Shown: piece by piece, positions 1 through 10,511 of the stretch
How positions within the stretch are numbered: position 1 is the stretch's first letter
Layout of the letters: every line of letters starts with the position of its first letter
Source of the DNA: Phlegmacium glaucopus
Taxonomy: Eukaryota; Basidiomycota; Agaricomycetes; Agaricales; Cortinariaceae
Direction of reading: 5' to 3'
DNA: 55,539 bases
Assembly: GCA_015039465.1 (NCBI GenBank)
Contig: MU130372.1
Span: 34,054 to 89,592 of the forward strand
The notes under the pieces: generated by a model
Told to the model about the DNA's origin: nothing
What the model saw: only the letters and a program-made list of their open reading frames with translations
The model's database searches: none
Program-made: the position numbers and the translations under genes

Positions 1-337
1 GTGGTCGACGGTGTTTGCGCTGGAATTGCCGTGGCTTCCTTGCCTCCTTACGTGTGCTTTTTAGTGGAAAAGGTTGTGACGCGGATACGTTTAGACGTTT
101 GAAAACCTAAAGCGAAGCCTTGAACAAGGAGTGGAAACATTTCGTCTCACATTGGCTCTTGTTGTTACAACAATCGGCCACGTATTAGTTCTTCGATTCA
201 CTCATTACCCTTGATGATCGTACCCATGCAGGCGGACGGGAGAGGAAACGGCCACCTAGTTTTTTAAAGTGGTTGGTTCGAGCAACAGAACCCACTTACA
301 CGTTCTGATCTACCGGAGTCAGTTGTCAGTGACAGAA
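1..337. other. Left edge, no gene recognised
   Basis: No reading frame here resembles a protein I know, and no repeat shared with the rest of the window was seen. The sequence has mixed composition and becomes recognisable only at about 338, where the duplicated block begins. Confidence 0.4.
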
Positions 338-984
338 ATCGATCCACTTAATCCTGATGCAATCTCTGACATGCTTCCAACATCTTTTGAGTTATCTCCT
401 ACGACCCACACAGCCCCAATTGCTGGTCCCTCCCGTAACACGCCTGCAACACCCCTCGACACCAACATCGCGAGCCTATGACAACTTGAAACGCCAACAA
501 AACGGAGGCGTGAATTATATGGCGCGCTAGCCTGCGTCGTCCTGCTCTCTTCTTCGAAGCCATGGATTTCTCGAATCTCTACCAGAATTGCCCCCAACCC
601 GATTGGTCCCTCCCAAAAGGTCTGTATTCTACTGGATATCAGTCCTACGAAGTATGTATTACACACACACATTGACGAACTCACCAAAAACTCCTACTCA
701 CATGATATTATTCAGGCTCGGGTAAGTCATCGATGACAAAAACGCGGAGCTTGTCGTCCAGTACGTTGATCTGAGTAAACTTAAAATAATCAATCCTTGC
801 AGACGAGGGGGAACAAAACAAAAGACGATCGCACCAAACTCTTGACATGGCCGACATCTAACTGCTGATAAATTTTGTGACGAGCTGCGAGAGAGAAGGA
901 GAACAAGGCAAAGAGGAAGACAAATAGAGAAGCAAGAAAGGTCGCCAAAGTGAGCTAGCAGACCGCCTCTTCAGAGGAGAGGCA
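338..984. repeat. Duplicated block, copy a (partner at 14384-14997)
   Basis: This ~650-bp segment is repeated with high identity at about 14384-14997. Both copies carry the same plus-strand frame fragment reading DPLNPDAISDML...TNIASL and then stop codons, and both end at the sequence CTAGCAGACCGCCTCTTCAG. In both places a Lon pseudogene follows, so the block was probably copied together with Lon. The protein fragment is not one I recognise and may be an eroded exon. Copy a continues into a 33-bp perfect palindrome that copy b lacks. Confidence 0.7.
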
Positions 985-1016
985 ACTTTTCGTTATGATC
1001 ATCATAACGAAAAGTT
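984..1016. repeat. 33-bp perfect palindrome
   Basis: Two 16-bp arms (AACTTTTCGTTATGAT and its complement) flank a single central C at 1000. The palindrome sits exactly where copy a and copy b of the duplicated block diverge, so it was gained in copy a or lost from copy b. Confidence 0.75.
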
Positions 1017-1270
1017 CAGGATCTAGGAGAAGATGCTTTTCCTGAACCCAAACAACCTGGCGCGTCGACGTTGGCTCAAGCACAGACATTCCCTCCAACA
1101 TAGCTACCAAGCTTACTACACTGTAATTTGGTATAAACTTGTCGTTCTGAAATAAAATCTGAGGACTTTTGTCGATATACTCCAGTGCTTCTGGTGTGTG
1201 TCGGATAATAATAGCGTTGTCGTAGAAAGAATATTTATAGAAAGTTTGGTTCACCAGCAACTCACGTGAG
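1017..1270 (+). pseudogene. Fragment of Lon protease linker upstream of Lon copy 1
   Basis: Around 1020-1110 the plus strand matches the stretch joining the ATPase and protease parts of the Lon copies further on (compare 3410-3480, 17225-17330 and 21090-21180: frames reading EDxFPEPKQPGA). It lies before the Lon N-terminal region, not after it, so it is the stump of an earlier tandem copy. It is followed by a stretch from about 1119 to 1190 that recurs at 17341-17400 in the same position between a Lon linker and a Lon N-terminus. Stops break the frame. Confidence 0.6.
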
Positions 1271-1459
1271 TGAAATTTAGACGACTTTTCTCGCAAGGTA
1301 TACCACTGCCAGCTCAGGAGATTCCACCGAAACAGGGGAACAGACCGCCCCTTCTTCTACGATTCTCCCTCACAACCTTCCCCCTCTTCCAATCCTCCTC
1401 CATCAACCCCTGGCTCAATTACCAAGCAGCCAGTGAGAGCCAGTGCCGGGAATCTACTC

Positions 1460-4426
1460 TCAGGTTCCGGCTCTTCCTATTGCCCGTCGTCCCCTCTTTC
1501 CCGGTTTCTACAAAGCCGTAGTCGTCCGAAATCCAGCAATTGTAGCAGTCATACCATAAGGAAGTGACGAAACGCCTAGTGCCTTCCTACTCAAAGACGA
1601 AAACACGGATAGCGACATCATCATAGACATCAACTCTGGTCCATAAAGTTGGTGTCTTTGCTCAGATCACCAGCGTCGCTGTGGCTGGAAGAGGAGAAGA
1701 CGACAAAGAGGATGGTTTAATCACTGTCTTGTATCCATCCTCCAACAAAAAAATCCCAACTCGTCAAGCTTCAAGGCTGGTCTAGCGAAGACCAACCACA
1801 AACGGTGGAACCTCCGACCAACCCTCCTTCTCTGCCTCCAGAACCACAACTGGCTGAACAAAACACAGGTATCTGCCTTTTTTTTCTTCTTTTTTTTCTT
1901 GGCCAAATCTTTACACTATTCCAGGTCCCGTACTAACGGAAGGCTTTCTTGTATAACCACGAAACATTTCTATCGTTAACGTTGAAAATCTCATCACGCC
2001 ACCTTACAATCAAGACAACCAACATATCCGTGCTCTCATGTCGGAAATCGTGTCCGCGTTCAAGGATACCGCTCAACTGAACCCAAACTGACCCCCCCCC
2101 CTCCTCTTCCGCGACCAAATAACAAATATCACCATTAACCAGGTTACTGCCAACGTTTTCGACAAACTAGACAAACTAGCCGACTCTGCAGCTGCTGTAT
2201 CCACCGGTGAAGTTCGGGAGCTACAAGTTGTTCTCGAATCTCAGGTTATCGATGATAGACTCCCAAATGCTCTCCTCGTCTTGAAGAGAGAACTCATCAA
2301 TGTTCAACTCCAAAATAAATTCTCAAGAGACGTTGACAGTAAAATCGCCAAAGGACAACGTGAATATTACAACTTGAAGGCATCAAGAAAGAGTTGGGTG
2401 TGGGGAGTAATGGCAACGATAAACTTATTGAGAAGTTTTGAGAATGAGCTGCTGCTTTGAAAATGTCAGATGGAGTTAGGAAAGGGTTTCGAAGAAGAGT
2501 TGTGTAAAATGCAAGGATTGGAACCGACTGCAAGTGAGGCGAATGTGACGAGGAATTATTCGGATTGGTGGACTCAGGTATGTAATCGCCCTCTGAAAAT
2601 GTCTCATCTAACGTTTCTCATTTAGATTCCTTGGGGTCGTCATACACCTGAAAACTATTCTATCACTCACGCTCAAACTGTACCCAACGAAGACTTACCG
2701 ATATGAAATCACGTATTCTCGAATTCCTAGCTGTTGGTAAACTACATGGCGCTGTTCGAGGGAAGATTATCTGCCTCGTTGGACCAACGGGTGTTGGCAA
2801 GATGTTGATTGGCAAAAATATCTGGGCTAGGCGGTTCTTCAGATTCAGTTTGGTGGTTTGACAGATGTAGCAGAGATCAAAGGGCATATAAGGACTTATG
2901 TTGGGTAAGATCGTTTCTAATGTTCTCACTACTCAATACTAAGTGGATTTGTAGCGCTTTACCAGGCTCAGCTCAGATCATCCAAGCCTTGAAACGCGTC
3001 GAGACTGAAAACCCACTCGTTCTCAATGATGAAGTTAACAAGATCGGTTGTGGAATTAATGGAGACCTGCTAGGAGATACCCCCTGGCTGATGTGGGAAG
3101 ATTAGCCAACAACTTTGACACTATCCCTGCTCCTCTTCTCGATCCTATGGAGGTCCTCGAAGTTTCAGGTTATGTTTCTTGAGAAAAGTCGGTCATCACA
3201 TCTCGGTATCTGGGTCCTCAAGCCAAAGAAGCTTCAAGGGGACGTCTATCTAGGATCAAGTGCTGCCGATGTACTCGTCAAGTATTATTACAAGGAGAGT
3301 GGGGTTCGAAACATATCGAGAAGGTGTGTGATTGTGGATTTTTGGCATTGAGATTATGGCTTACCTTTTTTTTGTTGGAAATAGATTTATCATAAACCTT
3401 GATCTAGAAGATACTTTCTCTGAACCCAAACAACCTGGCGCATTTACGACTCTCAACGTTGGCTCAAGTCCAGACATTCCCTCCGCATAGTTCCAGAAAG
3501 CACCACCTCGTCATCGACATTGGAGAAAACACCCTCAGAACCCATCCACGCTTTTGAATCACAAGAAGACAGAACACCTCCGGAACCCGTCAGCGCCCTC
3601 GAAACGCGAGAACCACCACAAAATGAGCTCATTTCCAATCATACCGCTACTACTGCTCCTGAAACCGATCAGAAGAAACCTGTGACAACGAAAGAGAGGA
3701 AGCCAATGCATGTTCACGCCTGATAGTATGTTGGTCCGCCTGTGTATCAGAAGGATAGGATGTATACCCATGCACCACCTTCCGGTTTTAGTACTGGACC
3801 TGGATATTTGTACAATGGATCTGGTGTGGTGATGCCTATCGAAGCTATGGTATGCCATTTCCGACTTGCTATGATAACCCTTTACAAGTTTTTTCTCAAA
3901 ACTTTTTTTTTGGCGTGGGGTATGCCAGGAAAAGGCGGTCTTTAATTGACTGGTAAACTCGGCGAAGTCATCAGTTGGATGAAGGGTCATGCGTATCATT
4001 TGGGAATTACCAAATCGGAAGATGAACAGTTTTTGACTGGCCGTGATATCCAATGTACATATGTCGGAAGGTAGTATTGGGAAAGAAGGTCCAAGTGCTG
4101 GATCTGCTATCCTATCTGCGTTTGTATCGTTATTCACGAAGACGAGAGTTGATCTTGATATTAGTATGTCATCATTTTATTCTTTTTCTTCCTCTCCTTC
4201 CATCCAGACTGAACGAACATTTCTTTCCTTCTTTAAAGCAACGACTGGTAGGTTTAAAAGAGAAGACCCTCACTGCCCATCGAGCAGGTATCGGAGCCAT
4301 CTTAGCACCCTGCTGCTAATCGAGTGGATATCGGAAGGGAACTTACAGGAAAGTGTTAAGACCGGTATTAAGTTTGTTTGTGTAAATGAGGTTCTGCATG
4401 AAGCGTTCAGAGGAGAAGTGGTTTAG
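1460..4426 (+). pseudogene. PIM1: Mitochondrial Lon protease pseudogene, copy 1 (fullest)
   Basis: Lon is the ATP-dependent serine protease that degrades damaged proteins in the mitochondrial matrix. The order of its parts is readable: N-terminal substrate domain (PLFPGFYKAVVVRNPA near 1495, LLKDENTDSD near 1590), coiled helical region ([14 protein letters not shown] near 2520), an intron at about 2577-2623, AAA region (Walker A reads GPTGVGKM, Walker B LNDEVNK), ATPase-to-protease linker near 3410, and protease domain with the catalytic serine in KEGPSAG near 4095 and the catalytic lysine region AHRAGI near 4280. The frame is broken many times by stops and frameshifts, and both Walker motifs depart from consensus (known Lon: GKT and LIDEVDK). 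It cannot encode an active enzyme. Introns are retained, so it arose by DNA duplication and not through mRNA. Confidence 0.85.
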
Positions 4427-4734
4427 ACGAAACCCTCCTTTGACACGCGATGCCACAACTACGATCTTTACTACTACTTTCTGATGGATATGGACCCTCC
4501 TCGTGAATGTGCCTTTTTCTCCTTTTGATGGCTTGTGGCATGTATTGGCAGGTCCTTCATGTTTTGCAGATTCTACTGTAGATTTTGTCCCCCCCCCCCC
4601 CACATTGTTTACCATCCATCACCAAACATCTTGCCTGATGTTTCGCCACAAACATCTATGGAATCATCATAACAATAACATTGACTATAAAATCCTTTTA
4701 TGAGATTTTTCAAACCCTGACTCCCAAACCATCA
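4427..4734. other. Sequence 3' of Lon copy 1, no gene
   Basis: Non-coding by eye. It includes a run of ten C at about 4591-4600. Its last part (near 4625-4670, TTTCGCCACAAACATC) is also found after Lon copy 3 near 21700, so the duplicated Lon unit extended past the coding region. Confidence 0.5.
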
Positions 4735-4862
4735 GGTCCAAATATCCCAATATGAAATGATGATGCTTTTGACTTGCCCAGTCTGCATTGCAGTAGCCAT
4801 CTACAAAAGTGTTTGATTTTCCTCCAAAGGTAAGCCAATAGGTTTTCATCATTCCCTGTTGA
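4735..4862 (-). pseudogene. Copia retrotransposon RNase H remnant
   Basis: The minus strand reads FVDGYCNADWASQKHHH, which resembles the characteristic GYxDADWAxxxxxRxSxxGY stretch of Copia RNase H. Only about 40 residues are readable before frameshifts. No protease, integrase or RT remains in place. The adjacent LTR-like sequence on the right may belong to the same element if its interior was deleted. Confidence 0.6.
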
Positions 4863-4942
4863 AAATTTGGGTGTCAGGTTTACAGTACTAAACTTGTATG
4901 GAAACTTAAGCAAGGCTTAGGTTCTATACAAGGGCAGGGATA

Positions 4943-5137
4943 TGTGGTAGTATTGGTGTAAACCAATGAGGAGTCCCCTCTTCAACAGTTAACTACTTAT
5001 ACTACATACAAATGTGGCTGTACAGTGATATAAATCTACCTGTATCTACAAGTGAGTACCACTATTGGTCAATATCCTACTGATGCCATTATGATGCAAT
5101 ATGATGCAATCTAGCATGTGCTAAAATAATTCCAACA
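4943..5137 (-). repeat. Degenerate Copia-type LTR
   Basis: On the minus strand it begins TGTTGGAAT, a common Copia LTR start, and ends in CA. It shares the internal stretch TATTGGTCA(G/A)TATCC with the better preserved LTR at 31932-32144. Flanking five-base sequences do not match, so no target duplication supports the borders. Confidence 0.45.
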
Positions 5138-5269
5138 TTCCCAAGTATATAATAACTCATTTCAACCCTTCCCAGTGTGCAATCCCCAGATTTTGGATGA
5201 ATTGGGACAGTATTCCTACTGCATATGCAGTGTCTGGCCTGGAAATGATGACTGGCCACAGTACACCAC

Positions 5270-6290
5270 CAATTGCTTCACTGTATGGTATGCCTCATAT
5301 TTGGGATAGTTGATTTACTGAGGAGGGCACTAACTAACATGATCAAGTTGCAAAACAGATATATCATCTCCCATGAACCTGTATCTTTCAACACACTGTG
5401 TCTGTTTTGGGAATCATATCATTCAGTACACTATAGTCTCCCTACCTGTGTCTGGAGGGGTTGGGTTTCTGGTATCCAGGTGATAAAATGGGATACTATG
5501 CCCTTACCCTTGTCAATGTTCCTACCAAATACACTTTTTACTTCAAAAGCTTATGTGTGTTGTCAGCTCTCAGCCATGTTCAAGAGAGAGCACCTTCTGG
5601 AGCTCACATCATCATCTACACTGATAATTCTAACACTGTCAACATCTTCCTCCCTATAATCACTTGCTAAAAGACACAGTGGACATCATTCTTTAGAATG
5701 GTTTTGGTCTTCATGGTCTGCATGTCTCAGGTTCTGAAAACCTAGTTGCCAATGCTTCATCCTGTGTAAAGTTTTCCATTGCACTTTATCATGGAACCTC
5801 CAAACCTCAACTTGGATTTTTTACTTTTAATCCCCCTGGTTTGGTGGGGCTGCTGTTATGAATCCCAAATTTCTCCCCTCTAGACAGTGTCCTTGTGATA
5901 CCTGGTCCAGAGATTGCCTTCTCAAGCAATTGAAATTGGTCAGGCAATTGATGCCACTACTTTGAAATATTACAATTCTGCCCTTAATTTGTACTTGTCC
6001 TTTGTTCAAATCCACAATATGTTGGTTGAACCTTCCCCAGAAACACTATCCTTTTTCACTGTCTTCATGTGTCATCACATAAACCCATGGTCTGTTGCTT
6101 CTTACCTTTCTGGAATCTTGCAACAACTAGAACCCTATTTTCCTGGAGTCTGAGAAGCACAGTGATCCCCTTTAGTCCAGAGAACCCTTAAAGGGTGCAT
6201 GCATCTAAGAGGTGTTGCCACAAAATGGAAGTATGCTCTAACTGTTTTGGATTCACTGCTGGCACTAGGTGGTGTTTAGAAAAACTTATT
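5270..6290 (+). pseudogene. DIRS-type retrotransposon remnant (RNase H + tyrosine recombinase)
   Basis: Two neighbouring coding scraps are in the order known for DIRS elements. At about 5470-5670 the frame reads IIIYTDNSNTVNIF, resembling the TDNxNTVDIF motif of DIRS RNase H, followed near 5720 by LHVSGSENLVANA (compare the family's HIPGxxNxxADALSR). At about 5914-6150 the frame TLKYYNSALNLYLSFVQIH...SVASYLSGI matches the N-terminal SAM-like domain of the element's tyrosine recombinase, and RTLKGC...KWKYALTVLD follows after a stop. Frames are broken by stops between and inside the parts, and the recombinase catalytic half is missing. DIRS elements integrate through the recombinase instead of a DDE integrase. 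This copy is dead. Confidence 0.65.
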
Positions 6291-6299
6291 TTTAGATAT

Positions 6300-6821
6300 G
6301 TTTTGTCATTTCCAAATAATTTTTCTCATGAAAACACAAAAAGTATTTCTGAAGGAAAAATTCTACAAATACATCAGGTGTTTCTCATATATTTCCCAAA
6401 GATAAATCTTATGTTTTTTTAAAGGTTTTCCTTTTAAAAACAGCAGGGAAACACCTATTGCACTCAGTGATTTAGCTTATTGATTTTTACTGTTGACAAT
6501 TGAATGGACCTTTATACCTAATGCTGAATTACAAAATACATGCTCAAGGAAGTAGGGATTGTTGTGGGTAACCCTGTGGTAACTTGGCATCAACCTGTAC
6601 CCCACCTGCAGGGACCTGTACCCACTGACACCATGGGATTACCCATTAAAATGAGCCCAAAAACATTCAAAACAATGATAGGACTCAAATGACCTCTAGG
6701 TTTGTAAACAGGTTATTTTTGTGATTTAACAGCTTTGCAGTATATGATCATGCTTGCAGATACCTCACAGTTACCACTATCATTTGCACTCTCATCTGTG
6801 GTTGTCACTAACCCTGGTTAG
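6300..6821. other. Intergenic, no gene; short stretch shared with 35695-35800
   Basis: AT-rich and non-coding. A stretch near 6600-6690 (GACCTGTACCCA...GAGCCCAAAAACA) is similar to about 35700-35800, suggesting both come from one unidentified repeat. Ends with GTTAG, the target duplication of the nested LTR cluster. Confidence 0.4.
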
Positions 6822-7458
6822 TGTTAGGGGACACCCAGTTTTTGACTGAAGCACCAACTCCCAATTGGGCCCGAACCTAACTCCAGTCCCAACTTCAAAC
6901 CAACTCCTGATTCTACTCTGGAATAAACACCCAACCGTGACTTGGTGTTAAGTTCAAACAAAGGGAAAACATCGGAGTAATTCCAGAATGGACGGAATGG
7001 AACCGGAACAAGTAACAGATAGGACTATGGCCTCAGTGTATGTGCTGTGCTGCCCAACTCCTATAGTGTCCTGATTTCAGAACCAGAAGAGTAAGGAACA
7101 AGACGGAAGCCTCAGTGACTTAGAGGATGAATAAGAGGAGGAAACTAAGTTGATATTTGAACTGGGGAAAACATACAAGTTATGAGTACTTATATGATGT
7201 TAAGGAATAGTATCCAAATATAAAAGATAAAAATATAATACTGCACTCTGCTCCTGGAAAGGCCTGCATTCTATGGTGAATAATCTGATGGTGGGTTGCT
7301 GACTGATAGTGGGAAAGTGCTGACAAGGATAAGATGATGTAATGTTGTTGATAAGTGGTGAAGACGGAGACAAGCTCAAGATAAAGGTGGAGGACTTGGA
7401 ATGTCATGGAGAACCTTCGGAGTGGAAGGGTGATGGAGTAAAGCCATTGTAGAGAGAT

Positions 7459-8523
7459 TGTTACATTCCGTTATACATTACTCCGGTCCAACTCTGTCGG
7501 AGTTGTCTCCGGTAGTCCGTACTCCGTTCCGGTACTTTCCCTTGTCTTTGCATCTACTCCTTCTACACCCAACTCCGAGACTTCTCCATATCATCCCAAC
7601 CCCCCCGACGATACTCCAAACCCATTACTACTCCCAAGAATGCAGGACCTTCCGGGAGCAGTGTTAAGTTTAAAACAAAAGGAAGTCACGTCGGAGCTAC
7701 TCCGGAACAGTAAGCGGAAAGGATGTTGGCCTCAGCATGTGTGCTGTGCTGCCCAGCTCCTAAGGTGTCCTGATTTTGGAACGGAAGAAGAAGTAATAAG
7801 ATGGAAGACCTCAGTGACTTAGAGGACGAACAAGAGGAGGAAACTAAGTTGATATTCGAACTGAGGAAAACATACAAGATTCAAGTACTTAAATAATAAA
7901 AGAAATAGCAACCGAAATATAGAATATAAATATAAGTGCTGCGTACTGCTCCCAGAAGGTCCTGCATTCTTGGGGTGAATAATCCATAGCTTGTGTGCTG
8001 ACTGATGGTGGGAAAGTGATGACAAAGAAATAGTGGTTGTGACAAAGATGTGGAAATGAGTTTGGAGTAACGTCGGAAGAGCCGGACTGATACGGAGAAG
8101 TCTCGGAGTTGGACGTAGGAGGAGTAGAACCGGAGACAAGGGAAGGTACTGGAACGGAGTACGGACTTCCGGAAACCACTCCGACGGAGTCAGACCGGAG
8201 TAACGTATGACGGAATGTAACAAGCAGAGTGCAGCACATTTATATTTATCTTTTATATTTGATTGCTATTCCTTATTATTATTTAAGTACTTGAAACTTG
8301 TATGTTTTCCTCAGTTTGAATATCAACTTAGTTCCCCACTCTTGTTCATCCTCTAAGTCACTGAGGTCTTCCATCTTATTCCATTTCTCTTCCAGTTCCA
8401 AAATCAGGACATCTTAGGAGCTGGGCAGCACAGCATATATGCTGAGGCCAAAGTCCTTTCTGTTACTTGTTCTGGTCCCATTCCGGAGTTACTCCTTTGT
8501 TACACCCTGTTCAGAACTTAACA
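7459..8523 (+). repeat. Solo LTR, family B copy 2, nested level 3
   Basis: Inserted in family B copy 1 in the opposite orientation. Starts TGTTACATTCCG and ends CAGAACTTAACA. Flanked by GAGAT at 7454-7458 and 8524-8528. Net length about 499 bp without copy 3. Confidence 0.85.
7662..8222 (-). repeat. Solo LTR, family B copy 3, nested level 4 (innermost)
   Basis: 561 bp, reads TGTTAAGTTT at the left and GGAATGTAACA at the right. Flanked by AGCAG at 7657-7661 and 8223-8227, so it sits uninterrupted inside copy 2. It is the most recent insertion of the stack. Confidence 0.88.
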
Positions 8524-8950
8524 GAGATAGAGGTTACAGAGTAAGGAGTGGATGTTCTGTTCATAGCTCCAACGGAGTAGGAAACAGAATGATCCAGTAA
8601 CAAAATTGTAACACTTGGTTTGTTCCACCTCACCTACAAAATTGACCTGAACCGACTGATTCAACTCCCAAATCACAATCGGTCCCAGTCCAACTCCTGA
8701 GTCTCAATCGGTCCAACTCCCGATCTGATTTCGACTTCTTATTTTATTATTGCACCATTTCTTTATTTATTTACATATCTCTGTTATGTCCATATTAGTA
8801 CTTAAATACCCCACCATCCTAGCAGGGATCCCTATCCTTTCCTCTTTGGATCCCCTGCTAGGTGAGTTGATGTAACCTATTACTTATAAATATTATTAAC
8901 TTTGGATCCCCTGCTAGTCTGACTAAGTCAGTACCGCAGTTGCCCTAACA

Positions 8951-9082
8951 GTTAGTTCTTCAGACTTGAACCACTTTCCTCTGGTTCAATATTTCTGATT
9001 GCAAGTGTACTCAATATCACTAGAATCTTGAGATGCTCTGCTTCATGGTACTTTTTCTATTTAGTATTAAATTATATGGCTG
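8951..9082. pseudogene. Displaced 3' flank of NLR-like gene copy 1
   Basis: Similar to 38345-38490, which lies directly 3' of NLR copy 2 (shared strings such as GTTCTTCAGACTTG and CACTAGAA/TACTAGAACCTTAAGATG). This ties the nested LTR cluster to the edge of the NLR duplication: the LTR landed in this flank. Confidence 0.55.
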
Positions 9083-10368
9083 CATCAGCATTTTGGCAAA
9101 ATAGATTCTGGGTTTTCATTGGTTTTCACTGGTTTCCAGGTTTCGGGAAACTCAGAAACCCAGAAACCCAGAAACACTCATCAGGAAAAACACTTTGGCT
9201 CTAAGAGTCTCTCAGAGCAACCTCAAAAATTTAAGTGTACAAATCACTAAAAAAATGCATTTGAAACATATTTATTTTTTTGAGGTTGGTCTGAGAGACT
9301 CCCAGAGTAGCTAGAGTGTCTTAGAGCTAAAGTGTTTTTCCTGATGCTATCCAAGGACACCTCAGGACAACCTAGGACAGCATAGATAAAATTTTGAGTG
9401 TCACACATTTGCTCAGGACACCTTTAGTGTATCCTGGTGTATTGACCATCTGGATCACATCAAGAGGCCCTGGGAGTCCCTTAGAATTTATGAATTCTGC
9501 TAGACAATATTCAACCACTGCGTCCAGAAAGGTATTTTGCAATTTTCTCAATAAGGAGAGCTGCTATTAATATAATTTAAACATATTCAGGGTCCTAAAA
9601 CAATTCTCTACCACCTTTAAAAAATTTCCTTTTTTGGAATTTTATGTAATCTACCCTGACCCAGCACCATATGCTCGAAATCATGCTTATCTGTGATCAT
9701 GTGACCAGTGGTCTGTGCGCCATCCAAAAGATATATAAACCACCCACAATTTTGTTTTCTTATTTCCTACTTCCCCCAGTATTATAGTACTAGCATATAA
9801 CTTTGTATCACTATTTTATTATTATTTTATTACTAGTATATATGATGTCTAAAATAATTGAATATTATTTTATTATTTTATTATTATTCTGTTGTGTGAG
9901 ACTATTCAAATATCTGGTTCTAGCATCAGATATAAAGGGACTAAGGCTGCCTCAGGGATGCTCTCAGGTTGCCTCAGGACACTCTTAGGTTGCCCCAGGA
10001 CATACCCAGGAAATACCTAGGACACCCTCTTAGTTTTCAAAAAAAAAGACATTGGAATAGTACCTTTTTAGAGCACTCTTGGAGCTCTAAGGCTCTAAGA
10101 GCTCTGGGGGTGTCTTAGAGTATTTTAGAGTGTCCTTAGACTGTCCTAGGGCAAAAGTGTTTTTCCTGATGCTAATGCTAGCACTACAATAGTAACTACT
10201 AAACGGTAGAGATTTCTTTGTAAAATTTAGACCCCCAAGCAGGTTTCCAGAAAATTGGACATAGGTTTCTGAGTTTTCTAGTTTCCAGGTTTCAACTGGT
10301 TTCTGCTCGGTTTCCTTGGTTGCTTATGTTGAGAAACCCGTGGAAACTATTTTCCTTAAATACTGATG
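9083..10368. mobile_element. Inverted-repeat element inserted in the NLR TPR array
   Basis: Imperfect inverted ends CATCAG(C/T)ATTT...AAAATAG lie at 9083-9104 and 10347-10368. Outside them the sequence resumes as one TPR coding unit: left ATATGGCTG, right GCTAGATCTGCC, against TGTGGCTGCTAGATTTGCC in intact units, so the insertion point is exact to a few bases. Both ends carry GGTTTCC/GGAAACC repeats. No transposase is encoded. The target duplication is not clear (about 3 bp, GCT). A smaller inverted-repeat element sits inside. Confidence 0.65.
9179..9346. mobile_element. 168-bp MITE with CATCAGGAAAAACACTTT ends
   Basis: Perfect inverted termini CATCAGGAAAAACACTTT at 9179 and its complement ending at 9346; the similarity goes on into GGCTCTAAGAG/CTTAGAGCT. 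A third copy of the same terminus, in right-end orientation, lies at 10154-10171, so either a larger relative spans to 10171 or that copy is a remnant. No coding capacity. Confidence 0.65.
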
Positions 10369-10511
10369 TGCTAGATCTGCCATGCTTGAGAAGGTATCTG
10401 GATGTTCTGCAAAAAGAAGAATCTTGTCCATGTCCATGCCTTGGACCTCTCTAGCTGCTCTGCCTCATTTACAGTATATAGCTGCTAGATTTGCCATACT
10501 TAAGAGGGTGT
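10369..10511 (-). pseudogene. Decayed TPR codons 3' of NLR copy 1
   Basis: Continues the TPR coding sequence in a shifted frame (minus strand: repeated TTTGCCATGCT...AGATGTTCTGC units). The live frame leaves it at 10512 because one base is missing in the codons for KHLGAEH. Confidence 0.6.

Larger units (their letters stand above)
6946..8613 (-). repeat. Solo LTR, family B copy 1, nested level 2
   Basis: Inserted in LTR A copy 1. Reads TGTTAAGTTC at the left and TTGTAACA at the right, i.e. the reverse of the family B copy at 15264-15841. Flanked by CTTGG at 6941-6945 and 8614-8618. Net length about 598 bp after removing the next nested LTR. Contains many CGGAGT/ACTCCG repeats typical of family B. 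Confidence 0.85.
6822..8950 (+). repeat. Solo LTR, family A copy 1, outermost of four nested LTRs
   Basis: Starts TGTTAGGGGACACC and ends GTTGCCCTAACA (TG...CA), flanked by the 5-bp direct repeat GTTAG at 6817-6821 and 8951-8955. Without its insert (6946-8618) it is about 456 bp, comparable to family A copies at 31566-31913 and 41580-41992. The inner part near 8820-8930 contains repeated GGATCCCCTGCTAG, also present in the other copies. No internal gag-pol is present, so this is what remains after recombination between two LTRs. The superfamily cannot be told from the LTR alone. Confidence 0.85.

Noticed and set aside
955..1296. 113-codon minus-strand frame
   Set aside because: The opposite strand carries Lon linker and N-terminal debris; the frame is a shadow.
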